Shown: one piece after another, positions 35,631-45,019 of the stretch
How the letters are laid out: each line of letters opens with the position of its first letter
Position numbering within the stretch: the first letter of the stretch is position 1
From: Hyphomicrobium sulfonivorans
Lineage (GTDB): Bacteria; Pseudomonadota; Alphaproteobacteria; Rhizobiales; Hyphomicrobiaceae
NCBI RefSeq assembly: GCF_013306565.1
Contig: NZ_PZPO01000006.1
Location: 248,001 to 312,000 of the forward strand
DNA length: 64,000 bases
Direction: 5' to 3'
Program-made: the position numbers and the translations under genes
Notes under the pieces: generated by a model
Told to the model about the DNA's origin: nothing
What the model saw: only the letters and a program-made list of their open reading frames with translations
Databases searched by the model: none

Positions 35631-35669
35631 GCGCTGGCGACTCCGCTTCGCGGAGCCGGCCGCTAGCGC
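35631..35669. repeat. Palindromic intergenic repeat with TTCG loop
   Basis: The outer arms GCGCTGGCG and CGCTAGCGC pair at 8 of 9 positions. The inner arms CTCCG/CGGAG enclose CTTCG. GGAGCCGGCCGC is shared with the similar hairpin at 57820-57858, so this is a dispersed repeat family. A separate 7-bp hairpin (GCATCGT/ACGATGC) lies at 35496-35512 after the kinase gene. Confidence 0.6.
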
Positions 35670-35750
35670 ATGGTTGTGCACTCGCCGATGACCGCGCAAC
35701 GCGCTGGCGGTTGGTAATGAGGCACGTGGGTACGCGGCTTCCGTAACAGC

Positions 35751-36857
35751 CTACCAGCGGCCGCCGATTGCTTCACCGAGGCTAGAGGGAACTGAATACT
35801 CTTTCTGTTTTTTGGCAGCCGCCTTGGCGCGCGCCTGTGCGGGCTTTGGTGCCGCATCGCTGTCATCCTCGTCCGTCGAACCGGTGTCGGCTGCTACGGC
35901 GCGATCGACGGGATGCGTGCTCTTGCCCGTGCGGGCACGGTCTTTTGCATCCGGCTCAATCGTCGTCACCTCAGGCTCGCTATTGGTGTCGAGGTTGGTG
36001 ACGGCGAAGAACGGCACCAGCTTCGGCCCCGCCGGTTGTTCCGGGATCGCCTTGGAAAGTTCGGCGGTCAGTTCGGGCAGCGGCTTGAATTCGGTTTTGG
36101 AACGCAGATGCACGACCTTGTAACCGCGCTTCTTCAGCTCGGTGAGGATGGTCGGCAGTGCGGCGGCGGTTGAGGCCTTGATGTCGTGGAACAGGACGAT
36201 GCCGCCGTTGCGGGCCTCAACCTGCTGGATGGTGCGTGCGGCAAGGCGCTGGGGGCTGGCGATGTAGCTGTCGTTGGAGACGACATCGACCGTGAACGAG
36301 GCGATGCCGCGTTCCTGCATATGGGTGAGCATCGGCCCTGAATCGGACAGGCCGGGGAAGCGGAAGAACGGAGCGATCGGACGTCCGGCGGCCAGCGCCA
36401 CGGCGGCAAAACCGCGTTCGATCTGGTCCGTGGCCTTGGCCAGCGGCAACGCGCGCATGTTCATCGGATGCGACCAGGTGTGCGTGCCCATGGTGTGGCC
36501 GCGGTCCATCACCTCTTTGACCATGCTGGGATAGGCCTGCGCCATCCGGCCGACATAGAAGAACGTCGCCTTGGTGCAGAACTTGTCGAGCGTGTCGAGA
36601 ATGGGCTTGGTGAACTTGGGCAGTGGGCCGTCGTCGAATGTCAGCACGACTTCCTTTGGACGCAGAAAGCGCGGCTCCTGCTCGTACTTGGTGAGACCGC
36701 CGAACAACGGTCCGGTGGACGGGTCGATTTCGACGATGCGTTCGACGCCAAGTGCGCCTTTCGGAGAGGCGCAGGCCTCTTCGGCTTTCGCCGCGACGGT
36801 GCCGAGGGAGGCGGCTGTGATGCAGACGGCGATGGTCAGGGAAAGTCGGCGGATCAC
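35751..36857 (-). CDS. Secreted polysaccharide deacetylase (NodB domain), paralog 1
   Basis: 368 residues. Signal peptide ends near AAKA-E. The NodB-homology core has VVLTFDDGPLPK (metal/base Asp, residues 73-78), THTWSH (His126, His130), FFRFPGL and GGIVLFHDI. These are the five CE4 motifs for metal-dependent N- or O-deacetylation of chitin-, peptidoglycan- or exopolysaccharide-type sugars. A C-terminal Asp/Lys-rich tail of about 100 residues is unique to this copy. Two paralogs lie at 37130 and 59461 and share the order and a conserved N-terminal IVEID block. Confidence 0.9.
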   Translation of the reverse strand: MIRRLSLTIAVCITAASLGTVAAKAEEACASPKGALGVERIVEIDPSTGPLFGGLTKYEQEPRFLRPKEVVLTFDDGPLPKFTKPILDTLDKFCTKATFFYVGRMAQAYPSMVKEVMDRGHTMGTHTWSHPMNMRALPLAKATDQIERGFAAVALAAGRPIAPFFRFPGLSDSGPMLTHMQERGIASFTVDVVSNDSYIASPQRLAARTIQQVEARNGGIVLFHDIKASTAAALPTILTELKKRGYKVVHLRSKTEFKPLPELTAELSKAIPEQPAGPKLVPFFAVTNLDTNSEPEVTTIEPDAKDRARTGKSTHPVDRAVAADTGSTDEDDSDAAPKPAQARAKAAAKKQKEYSVPSSLGEAIGGRW

Positions 36858-37129
36858 AGGCTTTTCCTCGGTTGGTTCAGAACCCTAAAATCCCATCTAC
36901 AGTGTGTCGGCGAGAAATCACAGTGTGCGTGCGCACTTCGTGCCAGGGTGAGGCGCAATTCCCACGGCACGAGGGGCCGGCAATAGCGATCGCGTGCGGC
37001 TGAGCCAGGGGAAGAGGCGGGCCGAACGCTAGCGGTCGGAACGGCGGATATGACGGCGGCGGCAGCAGCGGGGTACGATGATCGAGCTGCAAACAGCGGG
37101 CATGCGAGCTGCCGCGACGCGATGGCCGA

Positions 37130-38116
37130 TCAAGGATCGGTGGCCTTGCGCGCCCAGGGCAGAATCTCGCGTCCGTTTTCGTCGGTCTCGACCGCGGCCT
37201 GCGTATCGGCATTGGGCCAGGTGACGGCGCGCTTGGCCAGCGGCTGCTTGTTGGCCGTGGCCAGCTTGCGCGCGATCATCTTGCGCGCGCGCTCGTCGTA
37301 TTCCGCCACCGTTTCTACATCGTCCTGCGGCACCACATGCACGACCTTGTAGCCACGCTGTTTCAGTTTGGTCAGCAGGCTCGACAGGGCCTTGGCCGTT
37401 GAGGGCTGAATGTCGTGGAACAGGATGATGCCCTTGCCCCGTTCCGCCAGCTGGGCAAGCACGGTGCGCTCGACCGTTGCTGCATCCTTGGTGCGGAAGT
37501 CGCGTGAGTCGATGTCGATGGTGAAGTTCGCGATGTTGCGCTGCTTCAGGTAGTCGGTGCCGGTTTTGTTGAAGCTGAGATAGGGGAAGCGGAAAAACGG
37601 TGCGACGTCGCCCTCGAGCGCCTGCGACAGCGCGCTGAAGCTGAGCTCGATTTCCTCCAGCATCTTTTCCTTGGACAGCGACGGCAGGCGGGCGTGCGAC
37701 CAGGTGTGTGCACCGACGGTATGACCGGCCGCTGCAACCTCTCGCACCATCGCCGGATCGGCCACTACCATGCGTCCGACCATGAAGAAGGTGGCTTTGG
37801 TGCAGTGCTCGGCGAGGGCTTTCAGGACAGTGCGGGTGTGCGACTTCAGCGGGCCGTCATCGAACGTCAGTACGATCTCGCCCTTGTTGAGGAAGTCGTG
37901 ATGGCCGCTGACGGTGCGTCCGAACGAAGGGCCGCCCGCGGCATCTACTTCGACGATGCGCGACAGGCCGATGCCATCGCCGCCGCTGGCGCATGCTTCC
38001 ACCTGCAGAGCGCCGTGCGCAAGCAATGGCGAAGCCTGCCCCAGAGCAAGCCAAAGCAAGCCAACGGTGAAAGCTTTAAACAGCCGCATCCCCGCAACCC
38101 GTCCAAATCCAGCCAT
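37130..38116 (-). CDS. Secreted polysaccharide deacetylase (NodB domain), paralog 2
   Basis: 328 residues (or 319 from ATG 38089). The signal peptide LLWLALGQASPLLAHGA is followed by the shared LSRIVEVDAAGGPSFG block. CE4 motifs: IVLTFDDGPLKS (84-89), GAHTWSHAR (His137, His141), FFRFPYLS, GIILFHDIQ. It carries Y-L in place of G-L after the R-F-P triplet. It is next to paralog 1 on the same strand with a 270-bp gap, so a tandem duplication is likely. It probably acts in the periplasm on cell-wall or capsule glycans. Confidence 0.9.
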   Translation of the reverse strand: MAGFGRVAGMRLFKAFTVGLLWLALGQASPLLAHGALQVEACASGGDGIGLSRIVEVDAAGGPSFGRTVSGHHDFLNKGEIVLTFDDGPLKSHTRTVLKALAEHCTKATFFMVGRMVVADPAMVREVAAAGHTVGAHTWSHARLPSLSKEKMLEEIELSFSALSQALEGDVAPFFRFPYLSFNKTGTDYLKQRNIANFTIDIDSRDFRTKDAATVERTVLAQLAERGKGIILFHDIQPSTAKALSSLLTKLKQRGYKVVHVVPQDDVETVAEYDERARKMIARKLATANKQPLAKRAVTWPNADTQAAVETDENGREILPWARKATDP

Positions 38117-38346
38117 CAGCAGCGCCCTCCGCCGATAAGCTTCATGAGCCTGTTAGTAGGCCGAAACGGCAAAGAGTTTCCGCCTTTTTTGCTCTTCCAC
38201 GGCACAACATCAGGGTGCTGTTGCATCTGCGCACACGGATGTATTCATCGTCGCAGCGTGCTAAAGGCGTTGCATCGCGCATCATATCATCTCTAAACGG
38301 GCAGACACCGGCCGTTTCCTGCCGCCATCCGGGGTGCCTCCTTGCC

Positions 38347-39723
38347 ATGACGAACGCTGACGAGACCGTCGCGCCAGAGCGCGGCAACACACCCATCGCC
38401 GAATGCATTTCTACCATCTCGGAGGCGCTCGAACGCCACGATCTGGCGAAGGTGCGCGAGGTTGCCGCGGGGCTGGAAAATCCGGATCTGGCCGACGTCA
38501 TCGAGGAACTGGCGCCGGAACAGCGTGTCGAGCTGATCGAAGCGCTGGGGGCGGATTTCGACTTCGAGGTGCTGACCGAAGTTGACGAAAAAGTCCGCGA
38601 CCAGATTTCCGAAGCGCTGCCAAACGACGTTCTGGCCAAGGCCGTTACCGAGCTGGACAGCGACGACGCCGCCTACCTGCTTGAAAGCCTGGAGGCCGAC
38701 GACCGGCAGGAAATTCTTGATCAGCTGCCGCAGAGCGATCGCGCCGCGCTGGAACGCAACCTGCTGTATCCCGGCGAAACCGCCGGCCGACTTATGCAGG
38801 CCGACTTTGTCGCCGTGCCGCCGTTCTGGACTGTGGGGCAGGTGATCGACTTCGCCCGCGATACCGAAGACCTGCCGGAGACGTTCTCTGAAATTTTCGT
38901 CGTCGATCCGGGCTTCCACCTTCTGGGCAGTGTGAACATATCCCGGCTGTTGCGCACCAAGCGGGACGTGCCGATCAACACCATCATGGAAGCTGACCGC
39001 CATATGATCCTGGCGACGGCCGACCAGGAGCAGGTGGCGCGCCAGTTTGAGCGCTATGGCCTGATGGCGGTGCCGGTTGTCGACAGCGACGAACGGCTTG
39101 TCGGTGTTGTGACCGTCGACGACGTCGTTGAGGTGATCGAGCAGGAAGCGGACGAAGACGCCAAGCTGCTGGCCGGCGTTGGCGACGAGCGGCTGAGCGA
39201 CAGCGTGCGCGAGATTGCGCCGCCGCGCTTTCTGTGGCTGCTGGTGAACGTTTTGTTCGCGATGGTTTCCGCTTCGATCATCGATCTGTTCGGCGGTTCG
39301 ATTGAGCAGATGGTGGCGCTGGCGGTGCTGATGCCGATCATCGCGTCGATGGGTGGCAATGCTGGCACGCAGACGATGACCGTGACGGTGCGCGCGCTGG
39401 CAACCAAAGAGCTGAGCGACATGAACGTGCGGCGCGTTGCGCTGCGCGAGGTGACGGTGGCGCTGATAAACGGCGTGCTGTTTGCTTGCTTGCTGTCGGC
39501 GTTGGCGATCTTCTGGTTCGGTGGAGCGGGGCTGGGCGTTGTGATCGCTATCGCCATCATGATCAACCTGCTCGTGGCCGCCGTTGCAGGCATGTTGATC
39601 CCGCTGGGATTGCAGCGGCTGGGATTTGACCCTGCCGTCGCGTCGACGGTATTCGTCACCTCCCTCACCGATGTCGTAGGCTTCTTCGCCTTCCTCGGGT
39701 TGGCGACGTTCTGGCTGCTGTGA
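38347..39723 (+). CDS. mgtE: Magnesium transporter MgtE
   Basis: 458 residues. The N-terminal superhelical domain begins around IAECISTISEALERHDLAKV and has LPNDVLAKAVTELDSDDAAY. Two CBS domains (about residues 130-255, with VPVVDSDERLVGVVTVDDVV) act as the Mg sensor. The C-terminal membrane part has about five helices with LMPIIASMGGNAGTQTMTV, the family pore signature. It imports Mg2+ and closes when the cytosolic level is high. Start at 38347 is chosen by family N-terminus; upstream in-frame codons look non-coding. No Mg riboswitch is seen upstream. Confidence 0.93.
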   Translation: MTNADETVAPERGNTPIAECISTISEALERHDLAKVREVAAGLENPDLADVIEELAPEQRVELIEALGADFDFEVLTEVDEKVRDQISEALPNDVLAKAVTELDSDDAAYLLESLEADDRQEILDQLPQSDRAALERNLLYPGETAGRLMQADFVAVPPFWTVGQVIDFARDTEDLPETFSEIFVVDPGFHLLGSVNISRLLRTKRDVPINTIMEADRHMILATADQEQVARQFERYGLMAVPVVDSDERLVGVVTVDDVVEVIEQEADEDAKLLAGVGDERLSDSVREIAPPRFLWLLVNVLFAMVSASIIDLFGGSIEQMVALAVLMPIIASMGGNAGTQTMTVTVRALATKELSDMNVRRVALREVTVALINGVLFACLLSALAIFWFGGAGLGVVIAIAIMINLLVAAVAGMLIPLGLQRLGFDPAVASTVFVTSLTDVVGFFAFLGLATFWLL

Positions 39724-39733
39724 GGATCGAAGC

Positions 39734-40174
39734 ATGGCGATAACCATCAGGCGTCTCAACACGGATGATCGCGACGGCTGGGAAAGGCTGTTCCGGGCCT
39801 ACATCCGTTTTTATGAGGCGGAGGTGCCCGACGAGGTGATCGCGCTGACATGGCAGCGATTGCTGGGTGAAGAGGACGGCATGCTGGGGCTGCTGGCTGT
39901 CGGCGCTGACAGTGTTCCGGTAGGGCTGGTCAACGCTGTGTTTCACCGCTCCACCTGGTCGCCGACGGAGTATTGCTATCTGGAGGATCTGTTCGTTGAT
40001 CCTGCTGCGCGCGGTGAAGGTGTCGGCCAGATGCTTATCGAGGCGGTCTATCGCGAAGCCGATCAGCGCGGCGCCACGCGCACCTATTGGGCGACACAGC
40101 ACAACAACGAAACCGCGCGGCGGCTCTATGACAAGCTGGCGACGCTGAGTCCGTTTGTGCAGTATCGGCGCTGA
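39734..40174 (+). CDS. GNAT-family N-acetyltransferase
   Basis: 146 residues. The acetyl-CoA fold is visible: ITIRRLNTDDRDGWERLF start, EYCYLEDLFVDPAARGEGVG (motif A, R-G-x-G-x-G/A), and YWATQHNNETARRLYDKLA (motif B). It begins 10 bp after mgtE, so they are probably cotranscribed. Substrate unknown; a small molecule rather than a protein N-terminus is more likely for this subgroup. Confidence 0.88.
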   Translation: MAITIRRLNTDDRDGWERLFRAYIRFYEAEVPDEVIALTWQRLLGEEDGMLGLLAVGADSVPVGLVNAVFHRSTWSPTEYCYLEDLFVDPAARGEGVGQMLIEAVYREADQRGATRTYWATQHNNETARRLYDKLATLSPFVQYRR

Positions 40175-40211
40175 TGTGTGCGGCGCTGGCGCCGAAAGTA
40201 TTCTCTTAGCC

Positions 40212-40256
40212 CGTGCTTCTTATCGTAAAATCGGTGCCCACTTTTCCGGAAGCACT
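40212..40256. repeat. Dispersed intergenic repeat, family 1
   Basis: 45 bp with 41 matches to 54813-54857. Both start CGTGCTTCTT and end CCACTTTTCCGGAAGCACT. This element resembles the common palindromic intergenic repeats of Hyphomicrobiales. It abuts the stop of the 40257 gene. Confidence 0.75.
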
Positions 40257-41582
40257 TTAACTCGACGGCGCGTCGAGACGGCGGGTCAGGTTTTCAAACT
40301 CCTGCCGCAGCGCTTCATTGCGGAAGATCTGGTCGAAGGTTGGCGCTTCCAGTTTCTGGATGGCCTCGAACGACGCGGCGCTATCCTGCATCAGGTTCTT
40401 GAGCTGAAAGCTTGCTTCCACTGTTTCGTAGGTGTTGTCGGCGATGCGCAGGTCGTGCACCGCGCGCGTGCGGGCGCGGGCGATCTGCTCGCGCTGCTGC
40501 TGCAGATAACGGCGATAAGCCTTGGCCGCTTCCGCCGCCACCTTCTGCGCCTCGCGGTTAGCTTCCAGCGCGCGACGCTGATCGGGGCGGTTTTCAGCCT
40601 GCAACAGGCGCGCGGTTTTGCCCTGCGCGGTTGCGATGTCCTTCAGGATGGCATCCAGCTTCGGCATGTAGTTGGTGTCGATGCGCTCGATGGCGGACGA
40701 CTGCGCGTGCACCAGCATGGCGAACAGCGCCGCGTGCATGGCGAAGTATTTGCGCGCCGCGTTCATGTTGTCGCCAGCGGCGTTGAGGAGCTTGCCGAGC
40801 TGGCTGTCGATCACCTTGGCGGCGCTGAAGGCTGCAACGAGCCGCACCAGATCGCCTGACAGAACGCTGTCGAGCAGCAGATCCACCTGATCGGGCGAAA
40901 GCTGAACGCCAGCTTCGGCCAGCGCGACGGCAACCTCGGTTTTCGCCTTGGCGATCTCTTCGCGGTTCTTGTCGATGCGCTTGTGCGCGTCCTGGATGTT
41001 GCCTTCAAGGCTGTCGACCGTATCGGTCAGCAGGCCGGGCAGCATGGCATCCTTCGGCGCGGTGAGCTGCTTCTCCTTCATCGTCGCGATCTGGGTTTCG
41101 ATATCGCGGATGTTGAGGCGCAGCGTCTCAATTTTGCGCTGCATCTCCACCACCGGCACATCGGTGACGATGCCGAGCGCAGAATCGAGCAGGCCACGGA
41201 TGCGGGCTTCGCGGTCCTCGCGCGTTTCCGTCCACAGCGGTGTCAGGATGAACTCGTCGCGGCCGGGCAGCTTCTGTGCCTGCGCGCGGTGGTCGGCGGT
41301 ATCGCGCAGTACGCTGTCGATCTCGCGCATCAGCCGGCGCGCTTGCTCGAATGCCTTGTCGCCCTCGCGCGGATCGGCGGGCTGCTTGGGCTGGGCCTGT
41401 TGTGCATCGCCGGGAGTTTGCGGCTGTGCCGATGACGGTGCTTTGTCGGCGCCCGTCTCGGCAAGCCGCAGCAACTCCGCTATGCCGTCACGACGGGCGG
41501 TCTGCGCCTCGGCGGCAAAGCTGGATGCAGCGAGAATGAGCGCTGCTGCTGCGGTGGGCCAACGGACGTCGGCGGCGGACAT
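40257..41582 (-). CDS. Exported coiled-coil protein, unknown
   Basis: 441 residues from the ATG at 41582, chosen for GGAGG eight bases upstream. Signal peptide to AEAQ. Most of the protein is predicted helical with heptad-rich stretches (KIETLRLNIRDIETQIATMK, and EANREAQKVAAEAAKAYRRY). A small hydrophobic stretch lies near the middle. It ends with acidic residues. I do not recognise a family; it may be a periplasmic filament or tether. A divergent gap of about 100 bp separates it from the DUF4287 gene. Confidence 0.65.
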   Translation of the reverse strand: MSAADVRWPTAAAALILAASSFAAEAQTARRDGIAELLRLAETGADKAPSSAQPQTPGDAQQAQPKQPADPREGDKAFEQARRLMREIDSVLRDTADHRAQAQKLPGRDEFILTPLWTETREDREARIRGLLDSALGIVTDVPVVEMQRKIETLRLNIRDIETQIATMKEKQLTAPKDAMLPGLLTDTVDSLEGNIQDAHKRIDKNREEIAKAKTEVAVALAEAGVQLSPDQVDLLLDSVLSGDLVRLVAAFSAAKVIDSQLGKLLNAAGDNMNAARKYFAMHAALFAMLVHAQSSAIERIDTNYMPKLDAILKDIATAQGKTARLLQAENRPDQRRALEANREAQKVAAEAAKAYRRYLQQQREQIARARTRAVHDLRIADNTYETVEASFQLKNLMQDSAASFEAIQKLEAPTFDQIFRNEALRQEFENLTRRLDAPSS

Positions 41583-41685
41583 GGCGAAAGCCTCCAAACA
41601 TATGTCACCCCAGTGGGCAGCAAATTCGGGCCTTTCAATGGTCCGAACCCGTTCGCGCGCGGATTAGCGGCGGATAACGGTGCCT

Positions 41686-42612
41686 TCAGGTGGTTGCTGT
41701 GCCGGAGGCGCGCGCCAGAAGATCGCTGAACCGCTGGTCGATCTGGCGCGCATCCGTCAGCACAAGCATGTGGGAAAGCGCTTCGCCCTTGCCAACCCCG
41801 CCGCCGGTCTGACCGCGCCGCACAAAATCGTCCGTCGGATGATCGCCGAGCGCCAGATGCAGGCGCAGCTCCTTGCCGGTGATGCCCAGAACGGCGAACG
41901 GCGCGGGGCTGCCGAACGACAGCGAGCTTTCCTGAACGGCCAGCGGTGCCTTCGGGACGGCGCCTTTGATCCGCGCGAGAATAAGCTGCGCGAGCGGGCG
42001 ATAGGCCTTGGCTTTGGCGAGCACGCTATCGATGTCCCGCGGGCCTGTTGCGGTTGCCGATGGGGCGCTGCGGGTTGCTGCGGCGTTAGAGGACGTGGGT
42101 GGTGGTGTGCTGGAAGCAGAACCGGAACCGGCAGCCGCGCCGCCCATCACGACAGTCAGGCGTGGTGGAGCAACGATGCGCTCGGGCGTCGGGTCAGGTG
42201 ACTGCGATGGCTGTTGCTCCGGCTGCGGAGTATGGCCATCGGCAACGGATCTCGCAGCGCTTGAGCTTTCGACCGGCTGGCGCGGAGGCTGTTCATCTAC
42301 GTTTGTTGCCGGCGTTGCGGGCAGAGACGATGGCGCCAGCACTTCGCGCCGCCGTCGCGCAGCTGGACGGCGCGGAGCTTCCTCCTTCGCCACCTCGGCA
42401 TAAATCGGTCGGCCGCCGTTGTGATGGATACGCTCCAGCCACGACGCTTTCGAGAACATCAGCCCTTCATGGCGCAACCAGTCGATGATGTCGTTGCGCT
42501 CGGTTTGACCGCTCTGCGCAATCGCGTGCATCCACTGTTGCAGATTGCGCCCGGTGTTTTCTTCGAGCCCATCAAGAAAGGTGCGTTCCTTTTCACCGAA
42601 GCCTTTAGTCAT
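41686..42612 (-). CDS. DUF4287 protein with C-terminal DUF5655-like domain
   Basis: 308 residues from the ATG at 42612. The upstream frame to 42918 runs antisense over the next gene and is rejected. The N-terminal 75 residues (FGEKERTFLDGLEENTGRNL, then WLRHEGLMFSKASWLERIHH) match DUF4287. A long Ala/Pro/Ser linker leads to a C-terminal beta/alpha part (FAVLGITGKELRLHLALGD) like DUF5655. Biochemical role not known. It lies 11 bp from the methyltransferase-like gene and is likely cotranscribed with it. Confidence 0.7.
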   Translation of the reverse strand: MTKGFGEKERTFLDGLEENTGRNLQQWMHAIAQSGQTERNDIIDWLRHEGLMFSKASWLERIHHNGGRPIYAEVAKEEAPRRPAARRRREVLAPSSLPATPATNVDEQPPRQPVESSSAARSVADGHTPQPEQQPSQSPDPTPERIVAPPRLTVVMGGAAAGSGSASSTPPPTSSNAAATRSAPSATATGPRDIDSVLAKAKAYRPLAQLILARIKGAVPKAPLAVQESSLSFGSPAPFAVLGITGKELRLHLALGDHPTDDFVRRGQTGGGVGKGEALSHMLVLTDARQIDQRFSDLLARASGTATT

Positions 42613-42623
42613 GCCCTCCTGCC

Positions 42624-43226
42624 TCAGATCCAACGGCGCGATCTGGATTTGTAGTCGAGATATGCTTGTCCGAAACGCCGTTCCAGATGGCGCTCTTCCG
42701 GCACGATGGCGAGTTTCGTAACCAGCGCGGCGAATGCGGCGGCGGCGCCAACCAGCCAGATGTTTTTCGTCAGCTCGGCCGCGCCGAGCAGGATCATGGC
42801 ATCGCCCAGATAGATCGGGTTGCGAAAGCGCCAGAACGGACCGGACGTGACGAGATGCGTGGCTCCGACGTCGGGCAGCATGGTCGTGTCGTGGGTGCGA
42901 AGTGTCACGATGCCCCAAACGACGAGCACGATGCCAAGCACGCCGATGCCAAGTCCGATGAAACGCGCGGGCGTATCGTCAACGCCGGGCCACTCCACCG
43001 GAGCGGCATAGCCGAGGATGATCGCCAGCGCGGCAAAGCCGGCCAGCAACAGCGGCGGCCATGGCACTGAGCTCGGGCGCAGCTCGATATCGCGATCGTC
43101 CTGCGCTTCGGCATCGCTCTGCATTTCAACGCTGTCCAACGCATCTTCGGCCGGTGGCTCAGCGGGCTGCTGACCGGGCTGCGTTCCCTGGCGGGTGGCG
43201 GCGTTGTCTGGTTCGCTATTCGACAT
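42624..43226 (-). CDS. Isoprenylcysteine-methyltransferase-like integral membrane protein
   Basis: 200 residues. A 50-residue acidic/Gln-rich N-terminal tail is followed by four hydrophobic segments. The signature is THLVTSGPFWRFRNPIYLG, then LERRFGQAYLDYKSRSRRW: the ICMT/PEMT SAM-binding pattern (G-P-x-x-x-x-R-N-P-x-Y and E-E-R-x-L-x-x-x-F-G-x-x-Y-x-x-Y). It probably methylates a lipid or small substrate at the inner membrane. Start at 43226; the 43265 alternative is Cys/His-rich. Confidence 0.82.
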   Translation of the reverse strand: MSNSEPDNAATRQGTQPGQQPAEPPAEDALDSVEMQSDAEAQDDRDIELRPSSVPWPPLLLAGFAALAIILGYAAPVEWPGVDDTPARFIGLGIGVLGIVLVVWGIVTLRTHDTTMLPDVGATHLVTSGPFWRFRNPIYLGDAMILLGAAELTKNIWLVGAAAAFAALVTKLAIVPEERHLERRFGQAYLDYKSRSRRWI

Positions 43227-43356
43227 GAAATTCCCGTCGTGGGCTGCACCGCACAACATGTACACCAGAAACGTGGCGGGCTGCTAATCGGCGCGAAAAG
43301 ATGGGCGGCGGTGCTGTGAATCGCGATGCAAAAGCGATGGTGGTCTAGCTTTTTGT

Positions 43357-43405
43357 GAGACCGATATTTCACGCTCCGGCCTGATAAGGACCGAAGCGAT
43401 CATGG
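43357..43405. repeat. Dispersed intergenic repeat, family 2
   Basis: 49 bp with 41 of 49 matches to the reverse complement of 57888-57936. Conserved ends are GAGACCGAT and CCGAAGCGATCATGG. It sits at the 3' side of the lipoprotein gene on the minus strand and may fold as a hairpin or act as a terminator. Confidence 0.75.
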
Positions 43406-43406
43406 T

Positions 43407-43895
43407 CTAGTTCGTCGGTGCGGCTTTAAATGGCTCGGGGGTTGCGCCCGATGTGTCGGCCAACGCCGCCGCGATGTTGAATGTCTTGCAGTTCTTGCTG
43501 GCGAGGCGCTCGTTGTAGGCGTCCAGCATCGCCCGTTCGCGACTGTATTGCGCGTCGGGGTCCAGCCCTTCGCGCGTGCCGCCCCAGATCGGCGTTGTGA
43601 CGCTGCGAATGCCACGGGCGATGGCTGAGGGTTGCGCATCGGGATTATAGCCGCGCAACTGCATGATGCGGATCTGCATGGTGCCGGTCAGCTTGCGGCA
43701 GTCGAAGCTGAGTTCCTCGGCGGTGAGCTGATAGCCGGGAGAAGGGGGAACCGAGCCTGTTACGATACTGTCAGCGGAAGCGGGTGGAATGTCGCTGGCC
43801 AGTGAGGGACCGGGTGCGGAAGGCGAGCCGGCGCATCCGCACAGAAGCGCGGTTGCCATCACGGCCAATGCCCGTATTCGTCCCAGCCGCATCAT
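43407..43895 (-). CDS. Putative lipoprotein, unknown
   Basis: 162 residues with a lipobox at the N-terminus (MATALLCGCAG; cleavage before Cys). The mature part has a Pro/Ser linker, then DCRKLTGTMQIRIMQLRGYN and NERLASKNCKTFNIA with two cysteines. Likely an outer-membrane lipoprotein. No family seen. Repeat family 2 follows the stop by 1 bp. Confidence 0.72.
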   Translation of the reverse strand: MMRLGRIRALAVMATALLCGCAGSPSAPGPSLASDIPPASADSIVTGSVPPSPGYQLTAEELSFDCRKLTGTMQIRIMQLRGYNPDAQPSAIARGIRSVTTPIWGGTREGLDPDAQYSRERAMLDAYNERLASKNCKTFNIAAALADTSGATPEPFKAAPTN

Positions 43896-44061
43896 TCCCC
43901 CGCTCAGGGCCGTTTATCGCGTATTAATAGGGGCGGATTAAGGGCGCGCCTAGCGGCGCTGGGCCGCAATCCAATAGTTTTATGAACCGGTTGCTTAGCG
44001 CGAGGGGCCGGGCTTGAATGGCGCCGCTTCAAGGACGCACATCGGCGCGCGGGATGGGTAT

Positions 44062-44508
44062 ATGCACATCAAGACTTCTGTTTTCGGTCAGTCATTGCTG
44101 ATGGGGCTGGCGCTCGCCATGATCCTGCCAGCGGCCGCCGGCGCTGAAAATGAGCCTGGCGGTTATGTGTGCACCTTCGCCAAGGGCACATCGTGGACCT
44201 TCGAAAACGGTGCGTTCAAGGACAAGGCGCCCGAGGCGATGGGCTTCACCATTGCCGACATCGATCTCGAAAAGCAGTCGGCCAAGTTGCAGGCGGATGG
44301 AGCGGCAGCGCCGGGCGAACTGAAGATCGTGCGCGCCATCAACGCCAATCACTTCCTTGAGGTCGTCAACGAAGGCTTCCTCAATCTGACGACCGTCTAC
44401 GACAAGGACGAGACCAGCGGCGTTTATCCGGCCGTCCATTCGCGCCATTTCGGTGTGTTGGGCCAGCCGGTGATCGCGCAGTACACCGGCAGCTGCACCG
44501 CGAAGTGA
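44062..44508 (+). CDS. Small exported protein, unknown
   Basis: 148 residues from the ATG at 44062, which puts a signal peptide (LLMGLALAMILPAAAGAE) at the N-terminus. The 48-bp upstream extension has no such signal. The mature domain starts GGYVCTFAKGTSWTFENGAF and ends AQYTGSCTAK, with two cysteines. It is beta-rich and lies 29 bp upstream of the DUF1489 gene, so these may be cotranscribed. No family recognised. Confidence 0.7.
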   Translation: MHIKTSVFGQSLLMGLALAMILPAAAGAENEPGGYVCTFAKGTSWTFENGAFKDKAPEAMGFTIADIDLEKQSAKLQADGAAAPGELKIVRAINANHFLEVVNEGFLNLTTVYDKDETSGVYPAVHSRHFGVLGQPVIAQYTGSCTAK

Positions 44509-44537
44509 GCGTCGGACGGTTCCCTGGAGCGTGACGG

Positions 44538-44975
44538 GTGGCTCTGCATCTCATCAAGCTGTGCGTTGGCGTCGACAGCATTGAAGAGCTGGCCGACTGG
44601 CAGCAGGCGCGCGTGGCGGAGCAGAAGGGCAAGGGGCTGCAGCCCCGCATTGTGCACTCAACCTTCCAGTCGCCGAAGCGCGATGCCGAGTTGCTGGATG
44701 GCGGCTCGCTGTACTGGGTGATCAAGGGCACGGTGCAGGTGCGCCAGCGTCTGCTGGGACTGGAAGCGGGCACGCGGCCCGATGGCCGGGCTGCCTGCCA
44801 CATCCTGCTCGATCCGGAACTGGTGCCCGTGCGTCCGGTGCCACGCCGTGCCTTCCAGGGTTGGCGCTATCTTGCCGCCGATGATGCGCCACCTGATCTC
44901 GCTGCATCTGGCAGCATCGACGACGATATGCCGGATGCCATGCGACGGGAGCTTGCGGCGCTGGGCTTGCTCTGA
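44538..44975 (+). CDS. DUF1489 family protein
   Basis: 145 residues from a GTG start. The DUF1489 pattern is well conserved: HLIKLCVGVDSIEELADWQ, FQSPKRDAELLDGGSLYWVI, KGTVQVRQRLLGLEAG and the C-terminal FQGWRYL, then PDAMRRELAALGLL. This family is almost restricted to Alphaproteobacteria and has no assigned activity. Confidence 0.9.
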   Translation: MALHLIKLCVGVDSIEELADWQQARVAEQKGKGLQPRIVHSTFQSPKRDAELLDGGSLYWVIKGTVQVRQRLLGLEAGTRPDGRAACHILLDPELVPVRPVPRRAFQGWRYLAADDAPPDLAASGSIDDDMPDAMRRELAALGLL

Positions 44976-45019
44976 GATCTAGGTGCAGCATCCATCCGAT
45001 TTGCGGAGCACGCACCACC

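Noticed and set aside
38293-39762. 489-codon minus-strand frame over mgtE
   Set aside because: His/Arg-rich antisense shadow of the MgtE gene.
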